From assembly GCA_021784995.1 (NCBI GenBank), contig JAJYHA010000133.1:1-9655 (forward strand): 9,655 nt of DNA, written 5' to 3'. The stretch's first letter is position 1. Every line of letters starts with the position of its first letter. This document shows, in pieces, positions 1 to 5,964 of this stretch. The position numbers and the translations under genes were made by a program. A model generated the notes under the pieces. The model was not told the DNA's origin. It made no database searches and was given only the letters and a program-made list of their open reading frames with translations. This DNA is from Myxococcales bacterium (GTDB lineage: Bacteria; Myxococcota; Myxococcia; Myxococcales; Anaeromyxobacteraceae).

Positions 1-6
1 ACGAGG

Positions 7-30
7 GGGCGCCTTTCGGTTGCGGCGCCC
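7..30. other. GC-rich hairpin upstream of the first gene
   Basis: GGGCGCC (7-13) and GGCGCCC (24-30) form a perfect 7-bp stem around a 10-base loop. It lies between the window edge and the first gene, so it could end an upstream transcript or sit in the promoter region. There is no T-run after it on either strand, so a classical intrinsic terminator is not shown. Confidence 0.3.
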
Positions 31-48
31 GGCGGGCACCACTAGCAT
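20..48 (+). promoter_or_regulatory. Possible sigma70-type promoter for the isomerase-era-der operon
   Basis: TTGCGG (20-25) and TAGCAT (43-48) are separated by exactly 17 bases. The -10 matches 4 of 6 consensus positions, while the -35 keeps only TTG. The -10 ends 6 bases before the ATG at 55, so transcription would begin at or near the start codon and the mRNA would be leaderless. No Shine-Dalgarno sequence is visible before this ATG, which is consistent. The same geometry, with better boxes, occurs at 3607-3635. The weak -35 keeps confidence modest. Confidence 0.35.
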
Positions 49-58
49 GCGCGCATGC
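45..58. repeat. Perfect 14-bp palindrome spanning the first start codon
   Basis: GCATGCGCGCATGC is identical to its own reverse complement. It overlaps the proposed -10 box (43-48) and contains the ATG at 55-57 in its right half. An operator for a dimeric repressor is possible, but alternating GC-rich sequence also makes chance palindromes more likely here. Presence is certain, function unknown. Confidence 0.5.
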
Positions 59-744
59 GACGACCGGCCACGCTGCTCGCGACGATCCTGATCCCGCTCC
101 TGCTCCCGCACGCGGTCCCCGCACAGGAGGCCCGTGCCGACCGCGGCAAGACCGCGGCGGCGGAGGTGAAGAAGGGCGAGCGCACGAAGGCGTCCGGCGG
201 CGACCTGTACGCGACCTTCGTCACCTCGCAGGGCAAGATCGGGGTGCGGCTCTTCCCGGCCCAGAAGCCGCAGGCGGTGAAGAACTTCGTCGAGCTGGCG
301 GAGGGCAAGCGGGAGTGGACGGACCCGCGGACGGGCAGGAAGACGAAGGCGCCGCTCTACGACGGCACGCTCTTCCACCGGGTCATCCCGAACTTCATGA
401 TCCAGGGGGGCGATCCGCTCGGTCAGGGGGTCGGCGGCCCCGGCTACGCCATCCCGGACGAGCTGGAGGAGGGCGAGCACTTCTTCGACCAGCCCTGCCA
501 GCTCGCCTACGCCAACTCCGGCCCCAACACCAACGGCTCGCAGTTCTTCATCACCGAGGTCCCCACGCTCCACCTCAACCCGGTGAGGTGCCCGGGGCGC
601 AGCCCGTCGGGCCTCTGCGGCTACGTGCGGTTCGGCGAGGGCGTGTGCGGGTGCGATCTCGTGGGCAAGATCGCGCGCCTCGGGAACAGCCGCACCACGC
701 TCGAGAAGGTCGTCATCTCGACGACGAAGCCCACGTGCCAGTGA
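55..744 (+). CDS. Exported cyclophilin-type peptidyl-prolyl cis-trans isomerase with cysteine-rich insertion
   Basis: A 229-residue cyclophilin, predicted to speed cis-trans isomerisation of prolyl bonds outside the cytoplasm. Residues 1-23 look like a Sec signal peptide (RR, a Leu/Ile-rich core, then VPA before Gln24). A charged linker runs to about residue 48, followed by the cyclophilin domain. Active-site signatures are present: FHR at 107-109 (Arg109 equals catalytic Arg55 of human CypA), FMIQGGD at 114-120, and NGSQFF with Gln163 and Phe165. It differs from its downstream paralogue by about 12 extra residues near 175-192 carrying Cys179 and Cys188. Other cysteines are Cys148, Cys198, Cys200 and Cys228. 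The residue aligning with CypA His126 appears to be Tyr190. The ATG at 55 has no visible Shine-Dalgarno sequence. First gene of the era-der operon. Family certain; export likely. Confidence 0.9.
   Translation: MRRPATLLATILIPLLLPHAVPAQEARADRGKTAAAEVKKGERTKASGGDLYATFVTSQGKIGVRLFPAQKPQAVKNFVELAEGKREWTDPRTGRKTKAPLYDGTLFHRVIPNFMIQGGDPLGQGVGGPGYAIPDELEEGEHFFDQPCQLAYANSGPNTNGSQFFITEVPTLHLNPVRCPGRSPSGLCGYVRFGEGVCGCDLVGKIARLGNSRTTLEKVVISTTKPTCQ
521..560 (+). repeat. Near-identical direct repeat, copy 1 (in first isomerase gene)
   Basis: These 40 bases match 1084-1123 at 39 of 40 positions; the only difference is the third base of a serine codon (540 G against 1103 C). They encode the conserved GPNTNGSQFFITEV stretch of both cyclophilins. 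Retention of near-identical DNA, beyond protein identity, may reflect strong codon bias, recent duplication or gene conversion. Recombination between copies would delete about 563 bp. Confidence 0.7.
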
Positions 745-750
745 GGGAGG
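744..750 (+). promoter_or_regulatory. Ribosome binding site of the second isomerase
   Basis: AGGGAGG begins on the last base of the first isomerase's stop codon and ends 8 bases before the ATG at 759. It fixes that ATG as the start. It is the clearest plus-strand Shine-Dalgarno site in the window; the other plus-strand genes rely on coupling or apparently leaderless starts. Confidence 0.8.
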
Positions 751-758
751 ACGGGACC

Positions 759-1265
759 ATGGCGGAAGAGATCTACGCGACCTTCAAGACCTCGGCGGGC
801 GAGATCGTGGTGCGGTTGCTGCCGCAGAAGGCGCCGCGGACCGTGGAGACCTTCGTCGGCCTGGCGGAGGGCACCCGCGAGTGGACCGACCCCGTCGCAC
901 GCCAGAAGGTGACGCGGCCGCTCTACGACGGCACCGTGTTCCACCGCGTCATCCCGGACTTCATGATCCAGGGCGGCGATCCGCTGGGGACGGGTCACGG
1001 CGGGCCGGGCTTCCGCTTCGCGGACGAGATCGGGCCCGACAACCGGTTCGACCGCCCGGGGCTCCTGGCGATGGCCAACGCGGGCCCCAACACCAACGGC
1101 TCCCAGTTCTTCATCACCGAGGTGGCCACGCCGCACCTCGACCGCGGCCACACCATCTTCGGCGAGGTGGTCGCGGGGTTCGAGCTCGTGCCCCGGATCG
1201 CGCGCGGCGGGAACGGCAAGACGAAGCTCGAGAAGGTCACCATCACGCGCGGCGCGCAGCCGTAG
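759..1265 (+). CDS. Cytoplasmic cyclophilin-type peptidyl-prolyl cis-trans isomerase
   Basis: A compact 168-residue cyclophilin with no signal peptide, so probably a cytoplasmic prolyl isomerase. The domain fills the protein: FHR at 61-63 (Arg63 catalytic), FMIQGGD at 68-74, MANAGPNTNG around 105-114, QFF at 116-118, and His131 aligning with CypA His126. The CypA Trp121 position is His126 here, a change usually linked to weak cyclosporin binding in bacterial cyclophilins. It is a tandem paralogue of the gene 14 bases upstream. A longer in-frame opening exists upstream but overlaps the first gene; the ATG at 759 has an ideal ribosome binding site and matches the domain boundary. Its stop codon shares one base with the era start (TAGTG), implying coupled translation. 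It may be named ppiB, but cyclophilin symbols are ambiguous among paralogues. Confidence 0.93.
   Translation: MAEEIYATFKTSAGEIVVRLLPQKAPRTVETFVGLAEGTREWTDPVARQKVTRPLYDGTVFHRVIPDFMIQGGDPLGTGHGGPGFRFADEIGPDNRFDRPGLLAMANAGPNTNGSQFFITEVATPHLDRGHTIFGEVVAGFELVPRIARGGNGKTKLEKVTITRGAQP
1084..1123 (+). repeat. Near-identical direct repeat, copy 2 (in second isomerase gene)
   Basis: Partner of 521-560, 39 of 40 bases identical and in the same orientation and reading register. A second shared tract surrounds the FMIQGGDP codons in both genes. Confidence 0.7.
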
Positions 1266-2176
1266 TGCGGGCCGGCTTCGTCGCCATCGTCGGCCGGCCC
1301 AACGTCGGCAAGTCGACGCTGCTGAACCGGATCCTGGGCGAGAAGATCGCCATCGTCTCGCCGCGGCCGCAGACCACGCGGACGCGCATCCTCGGGGTGT
1401 GGAACGGTCCGGAGGCCCAGATCGCGCTCTTCGACACGCCGGGCCTGCACCGGGCGCGGGGCGAGCTCAACCGGCGGATGGTGGAGGTCGGCCTCGGCAC
1501 ACTGTCCGAGGTGGACGTGGTGCTGCTGCTGGTCGAGGCGGGGACGGGGCCAGGAGGGCGCGTGGAGATCGGCGAGGCCACGCGCTGGATCGTGGAGCGC
1601 GTGGCGCGGAGCGGGAAGCCGGTCGTGCTCGGGATCTCCAAGATGGATCGCGCCCCGCGGCCGGCGCTGCTGCCGGTGATCGCCGCCTACCGCGACCTCC
1701 ACCCGTGGGCCGAGGTGGTCCCCTTCTCGGCGCTGACCGGGGAGAACGTGGACGACCTCCTGGCCACGCTCGCGCGGCGGCTCCCCGAGGCGGACCGACC
1801 GCTCTTCCCGGCCGACGTCCTGACCGATCAGGCGGAGCGCCAGCTCGCGGCCGAGTACGTGCGCGAGCAGGTGATGCTCCGGACTCGCGACGAGATCCCA
1901 TACGCGGTGGCGGTGTCGGTCGAGGAGTTCGACGAGCGCGAGCGCACGACGGGCCGGCGGGGCCTGGTCCGGATCGCGGCCACCATCCTGGTGGAGCGCG
2001 AGGGCCAGAAGGGGATCGTGATCGGGAGGCGCGGCGCCCTGCTGAAGGAGATCGGGACGGCGGCGCGCGAGGCGCTGGAGCGCCTGCTCGGGTGCAAGGT
2101 GTACCTCGAGCTGCGGGTGGGCGTGGACGCGCGCTGGAGCGAGCGAGGCGCGGCGCTGACGCGCCACGGACCGTGA
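1265..2176 (+). CDS. era: Ribosome-assembly GTPase Era
   Basis: A 303-residue protein (E. coli Era is 301) that binds 16S rRNA and helps mature the 30S subunit. The N-terminal GTPase has G1 GRPNVGKST at 10-18 (Lys16, Ser17), the QTTRTR switch region, G3 DTPG at 57-60 and G5 SAL at 155-157. The C-terminal KH domain has its GxxG loop at 254-257 (GRRG) and the usual YLEL strand near the end. The G4 motif reads SKMD at 125-128 instead of NKxD, an asparagine-to-serine change at a guanine-binding position. The GTG at 1265 was chosen because it places five residues before the first beta strand, as in other Era proteins, and overlaps the previous stop by one base. der follows after a single base. Identity is very secure. 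Confidence 0.97.
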   Translation: MRAGFVAIVGRPNVGKSTLLNRILGEKIAIVSPRPQTTRTRILGVWNGPEAQIALFDTPGLHRARGELNRRMVEVGLGTLSEVDVVLLLVEAGTGPGGRVEIGEATRWIVERVARSGKPVVLGISKMDRAPRPALLPVIAAYRDLHPWAEVVPFSALTGENVDDLLATLARRLPEADRPLFPADVLTDQAERQLAAEYVREQVMLRTRDEIPYAVAVSVEEFDERERTTGRRGLVRIAATILVEREGQKGIVIGRRGALLKEIGTAAREALERLLGCKVYLELRVGVDARWSERGAALTRHGP

Positions 2177-2177
2177 C

Positions 2178-3593
2178 GTGAGCCGCCCGCTCGTCGCGCT
2201 GGTGGGGCGTCCCAACGTCGGGAAGTCCACCCTGTTCAACCGGATCGTGGGGCGGCGCCTTGCGATCGTGGAGGACGTGCCGGGGGTCACGCGCGACCGC
2301 AACTACGCCGACGTGGACTGGGAGGGGCACGCGCTCTCGGTGGTGGACACGGGCGGGTTCGAGCCCGACGCGCGGGCGCCCCGGCCCGGCGCCGGCGGCG
2401 GGGAGGGCCTCAACGCCCTCGTGCAGCGCCAGGCGCAGCTCGCGGTCGACGAGGCGAGCGTGATCGTCCTGGTGGTGGACGGGCGCGAGGGGCTGACCAG
2501 CGTCGACGAGGCGGTCGCCGCGCTGCTGCGCCGGGCGGGGAAGCCGCTCTTCGTGGCGGTGAACAAGGTGGACACGGCGGCGGTGGAGGCCGAGATCGCG
2601 CTGGCCGAGTTCCACCGGCTGGGGTTCGGCGAGGTGCACGCCCTCTCCGCGGAGCACGGGCGCGGGGTGGCCGACCTGCTCGCCGCCGTCGTGGCCGCGA
2701 CCGGCGTCGCCCCGGCGGTGCCGCGGATCGAGGACCTCCCGGAGCTCCCGGAGGAGGCCGAGGAGGCGGCCGCGCCGCGCGAGATCCGGCTGGCCATCGT
2801 GGGCCGGCCCAACGTGGGCAAGAGCACCTTCGTGAACGCGCTCCTGGGCGCGGAGCGCTTCGTCGTCTCCGACGTCCCGGGGACGACGCGCGACTCCATC
2901 GACACGGCCCTCGTCCACCGCGGCCACCGCTTCGTGCTGACCGACACGGCGGGGATCCGCCGCAAGCGCTCCATCGCGCAGCGGGTGGAGGCCTACTCGG
3001 TGGTCCGCGCGATGCGCTCCATCGAAGGCGCCGACGTGGTGGCGTGCCTGCTCGACGCCGGCGAGGCGGGGGTCGAGCAGGACGCGCGCCTGCTCGGGCT
3101 GGTCGCGGAGAAGGGCAGGGCGCTGGTGGTGGTGGTGAACAAGTGGGACCTCGCCGAGCGCGAGGGCGCGACGCAGGCCTGGTACCGGGAGCAGCTCGGG
3201 AAGCGTCTCCCGTTCGTCTCCTGGGCTCCGATGATCTTCTGCTCCGGACGCACGGGGCGGGGCGTCGGGAAGGTGCTCGACACGTCGGCGCGGCTGGTGG
3301 AGCAGGCCCGGGCGCGCTTCCCCACGCACGCGCTGAACGAGCTGCTGGAGGAGGCGCAGGCGAGCCACCCGGCGCCGCTCGCCCGCGGCCGGCCGGTCAA
3401 GCTCTACTACGTGGCCCAGGTGGCGTTCGGCCCGCCCACCTTCGTCGTCCAGTGCAACCGCCCGGAGGCGATCGGCGACGCGTACCGGCGGTTCGTCGAG
3501 AACCGCCTCCGGGCCGCGTTCGGGCTGCAGGTCCCGCTCCGCATCGTCTACAAGGAGCGCCGGCGGAGGAGCCGGCCGCCGGCGCCGCAATGA
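2178..3593 (+). CDS. der: Tandem-domain ribosome-assembly GTPase Der (EngA)
   Basis: A 471-residue double GTPase needed for 50S subunit assembly. Domain 1: G1 GRPNVGKST 10-18, G3 DTGG 57-60, G4 NKVD 129-132, G5 SAE 157-159. An acidic linker (about 184-200) leads to domain 2: G1 GRPNVGKST 209-217, DTAG 256-259, NKWD 321-324. A KH-like domain follows from about 385, then a basic Arg-rich tail. The second G5 motif reads SGRTG at 356-360, where SA(K/L)TG is usual. Domain 1 has a Gly/Ala/Pro-rich insertion after G3 (about 63-75). The GTG at 2178 is used; it lies one base after the era stop and gives the standard Der N-terminus. Two GTPases acting on the two ribosomal subunits are thus co-transcribed. 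Length lies within the family range (about 435-490). Confidence 0.97.
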   Translation: MSRPLVALVGRPNVGKSTLFNRIVGRRLAIVEDVPGVTRDRNYADVDWEGHALSVVDTGGFEPDARAPRPGAGGGEGLNALVQRQAQLAVDEASVIVLVVDGREGLTSVDEAVAALLRRAGKPLFVAVNKVDTAAVEAEIALAEFHRLGFGEVHALSAEHGRGVADLLAAVVAATGVAPAVPRIEDLPELPEEAEEAAAPREIRLAIVGRPNVGKSTFVNALLGAERFVVSDVPGTTRDSIDTALVHRGHRFVLTDTAGIRRKRSIAQRVEAYSVVRAMRSIEGADVVACLLDAGEAGVEQDARLLGLVAEKGRALVVVVNKWDLAEREGATQAWYREQLGKRLPFVSWAPMIFCSGRTGRGVGKVLDTSARLVEQARARFPTHALNELLEEAQASHPAPLARGRPVKLYYVAQVAFGPPTFVVQCNRPEAIGDAYRRFVENRLRAAFGLQVPLRIVYKERRRRSRPPAPQ

Positions 3594-3607
3594 GCGCGCT
3601 GCGCGCT
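3593..3607. other. Short hairpin just after der
   Basis: AGCGCG (3593-3598) and CGCGCT (3602-3607) form a 6-bp stem with a 3-base loop. It starts at the last base of the der stop codon and overlaps the first base of the next promoter's -35 box. It could weakly terminate the era-der transcript, but it lacks a T-run and is short. Confidence 0.3.
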
Positions 3608-3635
3608 TGACCCGCTCCGGGACGCCATCTAGATT
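3607..3635 (+). promoter_or_regulatory. Strong sigma70-type promoter giving a leaderless or near-leaderless message
   Basis: TTGACC (3607-3612) and TAGATT (3630-3635) are separated by exactly 17 bases, matching 5 of 6 and 4 of 6 consensus positions. The expected transcription start, about 7 bases after the -10, falls at 3642-3643, and the ATG is at 3644. The 8 bases between -10 and ATG are C-rich with no Shine-Dalgarno sequence. This promoter separates the TPR-BamB-Nudix operon from the era-der operon. Confidence 0.75.
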
Positions 3636-3643
3636 CCCGCCCC

Positions 3644-4372
3644 ATGCCGAAGAACGCCCACGAGCTCACGCGCAAGGAGATGAAGGGCCCCGATCGCTTC
3701 CAGGTGGCCGCCTCCGACGCGGCGAGCTGGATGGCGAAGCGGCAGAAGCAGCTGCTCGCGGCCGTGATCGCGGTGGTGGCCCTGGCCGTCGTGGTCCTGG
3801 GGCTGCTCTCCTGGCGCGAGTCGAGTCGTGCCGCCGCCGGGGGGCTCCTCGATCGGGCCATCGACGCCGCGGGCGGCGAGGTGTCGAGCGCCGCGCTCCC
3901 CGGCCTCGACCGGCCCGTCTACAAGACCACGGAGGAGCGCGCCCGCGCGGTCCTGGCCGCCGCCCAGCTGGTGCGCTCGAGCCACGGCGGCTCGCGCGCC
4001 GCCACGACGGCAGCCCTGCTGGAGGGCGACGCGCAGCTCACGCTCCGGAGCTGGGACAAGGCGGCCGCCGCCTACCAGGCCTTCCTGGACGCCGCGCCCG
4101 CAGACGACGCGATGCGCTTCTCGGCCCTCGACGGGCTGGCGCGGTCCCAGGAGGGGAAGGGCGAGCTCGACCGGGCGGCGAGCACCTACGAGCGCGCCGC
4201 GGCGATCCCCTTCTACCGGGAGCGCGCGGAGCTGGAGCGGGCCCGCGTGCTGGTCCGGGCCGGCAAGGCCGACGAGGCCCGCAGGCTGGTGGAGGGCGTC
4301 GCGAAGGGTTCCCAGGATCCGTCTCTCCAGGCCGAGGCGCAGGAGCGGCTGGCCCGGCTCGGCGGCAAGTAG
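3644..4372 (+). CDS. YfgM-like membrane-anchored TPR protein
   Basis: A 242-residue single-pass membrane protein. The basic, hydrophilic N-terminus (1-36, ending KRQK) is followed by a membrane segment at 37-56 (Ala/Val/Leu-rich) and a helical Ala/Arg/Glu-rich domain. By the positive-inside rule the C-terminal part faces the periplasm. Helical TPR-like pairs lie at about 118-150, 155-188 and 193-221 (WDKAAAAYQAFL and ELDRAASTYERA are typical). The architecture and the neighbours der and a BamB-like gene match YfgM (AncA), an E. coli inner-membrane partner of the Sec translocon and periplasmic chaperones (206 residues). The start is supported by the promoter ending 8 bases upstream. The stop TAG is followed immediately, in the same frame, by the ATG of the propeller gene. 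Homology to YfgM is inferred from architecture and context. Confidence 0.8.
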   Translation: MPKNAHELTRKEMKGPDRFQVAASDAASWMAKRQKQLLAAVIAVVALAVVVLGLLSWRESSRAAAGGLLDRAIDAAGGEVSSAALPGLDRPVYKTTEERARAVLAAAQLVRSSHGGSRAATTAALLEGDAQLTLRSWDKAAAAYQAFLDAAPADDAMRFSALDGLARSQEGKGELDRAASTYERAAAIPFYRERAELERARVLVRAGKADEARRLVEGVAKGSQDPSLQAEAQERLARLGGK

Positions 4373-5467
4373 ATGTCGCTGCTGCTCGCGCTGGCACTCG
4401 CGGTGACGGGCGCCGGCACCGCGCCGGCGCAGCTGGCGCCGGTGCCCCTCCGGCTCTGGAACGTCGCCTGGCAGCGGAAGCTGGTCCCCCCCATCCCGCT
4501 GGAGTGGCAGGCGCGCGAGCTCGGCGGCCCGGCCGTCGATCCGGTGACCGGCTACGTGGTGGTGGGGACGCGCGACGGGATGATCCGCGCGTTCGATCCG
4601 GACGGCGAGCTCATGTGGACCTTCGAGGCCAGGGGCCGGTTCGACGCTCCGCCGCGCATCGATCGCGACACCGTGTACGCCGGCTGCAGCGACGGCAAGC
4701 TGTACGCCCTCGCGCTGGGCAGCGGAAAGCTCCGGTGGAGCTACGACGCCCACGAGGAGGTGGGGACCACGCCCACCGTGGCCGGAGACCTGGTCCTGGT
4801 CATGACGCTCCAGGACACGCTCGTCGCCGTCGACGCACGCAGCGGCGCCTGGAAGTGGCACCATCGGCGCGAGACGCGCGAAGGGTTCACGGTGCGCGGG
4901 GCCGCCCCGGCGCTGGCGGCGGGCGACCTGGCGGTGGGGGCCTATTCGGACGGGACCGTCGCGGCGCTCGAGCTCGCGACGGGCTCGGTCCGGTGGGAGC
5001 GGAAGGTGGCTCCGACCGGAGACTTCATGGACGTGGACGGCCTGCGCCTGCGCGGCGGGCGGCTCTACGCGGCCGCCTACTCGGGCGCGATCTACGCGCT
5101 CGACCTGGCGACCGGCAACCAGCTGTGGGAGGCGCGCACGCCGTCGCCGACCCGGCTGGCCCTGGGGACGGACGTGGTCGTCGCGCTCTCGACCACCCGC
5201 GTGCTCGGTCTCTCGCCACGGGACGGACGCATCCGCTGGAGCACGCCCATCCTCGGCGAGCCGGCGCCGTCGGGCGATCCGGTGCTGGTGGGACAGCTCG
5301 CCCTGGTGCCCATCACCACGGGCATGCTGTGGGTGGACGTCCTGAGCGGCCGCGCGCTGCGCCGCTTCAACCCCGGCACGGGGATCTCGGCGCCGGCGGC
5401 GGTGCTGGGTCGGCGCGTCTACGTGCTCTCCAACGCCGGCGACCTGATCGCGCTCGACCTCACGTGA
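4373..5467 (+). CDS. BamB-like PQQ-repeat beta-propeller, exported
   Basis: A 364-residue protein with eight repeats of the PQQ/YWTD-like pattern (strand, D/SG, lALD, tG, W), at about 61-86, 100-126, 140-167, 186-212, 230-256, 267-293, 309-335 and 348-364. This count fits an eight-bladed propeller such as BamB, the scaffold lipoprotein of the outer-membrane beta-barrel assembly machine. Residues 1-19 form a hydrophobic signal-like segment ending APA before Gln20. It has no lipobox cysteine, unlike E. coli BamB, and no Lys or Arg in its n-region. The ATG directly follows the stop of the TPR gene in the same frame, so no longer start is possible and translation is probably re-initiated. It overlaps the Nudix gene by four bases. 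A periplasmic propeller is secure; the exact BamB role is inference from the der-yfgM-bamB neighbourhood. Confidence 0.82.
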   Translation: MSLLLALALAVTGAGTAPAQLAPVPLRLWNVAWQRKLVPPIPLEWQARELGGPAVDPVTGYVVVGTRDGMIRAFDPDGELMWTFEARGRFDAPPRIDRDTVYAGCSDGKLYALALGSGKLRWSYDAHEEVGTTPTVAGDLVLVMTLQDTLVAVDARSGAWKWHHRRETREGFTVRGAAPALAAGDLAVGAYSDGTVAALELATGSVRWERKVAPTGDFMDVDGLRLRGGRLYAAAYSGAIYALDLATGNQLWEARTPSPTRLALGTDVVVALSTTRVLGLSPRDGRIRWSTPILGEPAPSGDPVLVGQLALVPITTGMLWVDVLSGRALRRFNPGTGISAPAAVLGRRVYVLSNAGDLIALDLT

Positions 5468-5904
5468 ACGGCCGTCCCGACCCGGTGCGGCGAGCCTGCG
5501 TCGTGGCCGCCGTCGTCCAGCGCGGCGGCCGCGTGCTGATCACGCGCCGCCGCGAGGGCGCCGAGCGCGGAGGCCTGTGGGAGTTCCCGGGCGGGAAGGT
5601 CGAGGCGGGTGAGTCGGAGCCGGCGGCGCTCGTGCGCGAGATCGACGAGGAGCTGGCCTGCCCGGTGGCGGTGGGCCGCCTGCTGCTGCGGCACGAGCAC
5701 CGCTATCCCGACCTCGCCGTGGAGCTGGCGTTCTACGCCTGCACGCTGCCGTCCGGCGCGGTCCCGTCGCCGGTGGGGGTGGCCGAGATCGCGTGGGCCG
5801 CGGCCGGCACGCTCGCCAGCTACCCGTTCTGCGAGGCCGACGTGGCCGTGCTGCCGGCGCTCGAGCGGGCGCTGGACCCGGCCCGCGCGCGCCGGGACGA
5901 CTGA
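5464..5904 (+). CDS. MutT-family Nudix hydrolase
   Basis: A 146-residue Nudix protein that should hydrolyse a nucleoside triphosphate to the monophosphate and pyrophosphate, possibly cleansing oxidised nucleotides. The WEFPGGKVE motif typical of MutT/NudG lies at 39-47. The Nudix box runs from Gly44 through Glu50 to Arg58-Glu59, Glu62 and Glu63 (metal ligands). The box's second glycine is Ala65, and Cys66 fills the final hydrophobic position. The GTG at 5464 overlaps the propeller's stop (GTGA), gives a MutT-like N-terminus and needs no separate ribosome site. Last gene of the plus-strand operon. E. coli MutT is 129 residues and NudG 135, so the size is slightly long, with a charged Arg/Asp tail. 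Substrate cannot be told from sequence. Confidence 0.88.
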   Translation: MNGRPDPVRRACVVAAVVQRGGRVLITRRREGAERGGLWEFPGGKVEAGESEPAALVREIDEELACPVAVGRLLLRHEHRYPDLAVELAFYACTLPSGAVPSPVGVAEIAWAAAGTLASYPFCEADVAVLPALERALDPARARRDD

Positions 5905-5915
5905 CCGGCGCCGAC

Positions 5916-5943
5916 GACCCAAGGGTCTGATAATGGAGATTAT
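5916..5943. promoter_or_regulatory. Two adjacent dyads in an AT-rich patch of the convergent intergenic region
   Basis: GACCC-AA-GGGTC (5916-5927) is followed after two bases by ATAAT-GGAG-ATTAT (5930-5943); both arm pairs are perfect. The second dyad is conspicuously AT-rich for this window and lies between two genes that converge. GATAAT (5929-5934) resembles a -10 box, but no -35 lies at the right distance on the plus strand. Function is not known: a regulator site, a small RNA start or a relic are all possible. Confidence 0.4.
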
Positions 5944-5964
5944 GGTAACTGACGTCGCGCGCCG

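Noticed and set aside
315..758. Upstream in-frame extension of the second isomerase
   Set aside because: It would overlap most of the first isomerase and read as Arg/Pro-rich sequence. The ATG at 759 has an ideal ribosome site and gives the complete domain.
1467..3590. A 707-codon open frame on the minus strand opposite era and der
   Set aside because: era and der are unmistakable on the plus strand. The antisense frame is Arg/Ala/Pro-rich low-complexity with no recognisable domain, the usual mirror of GC-biased third positions.
5901..5934. CTGACC with GATAAT as a plus-strand promoter
   Set aside because: The boxes are 22 bases apart, outside the usable 15-20 range, and the first overlaps the Nudix stop codon.
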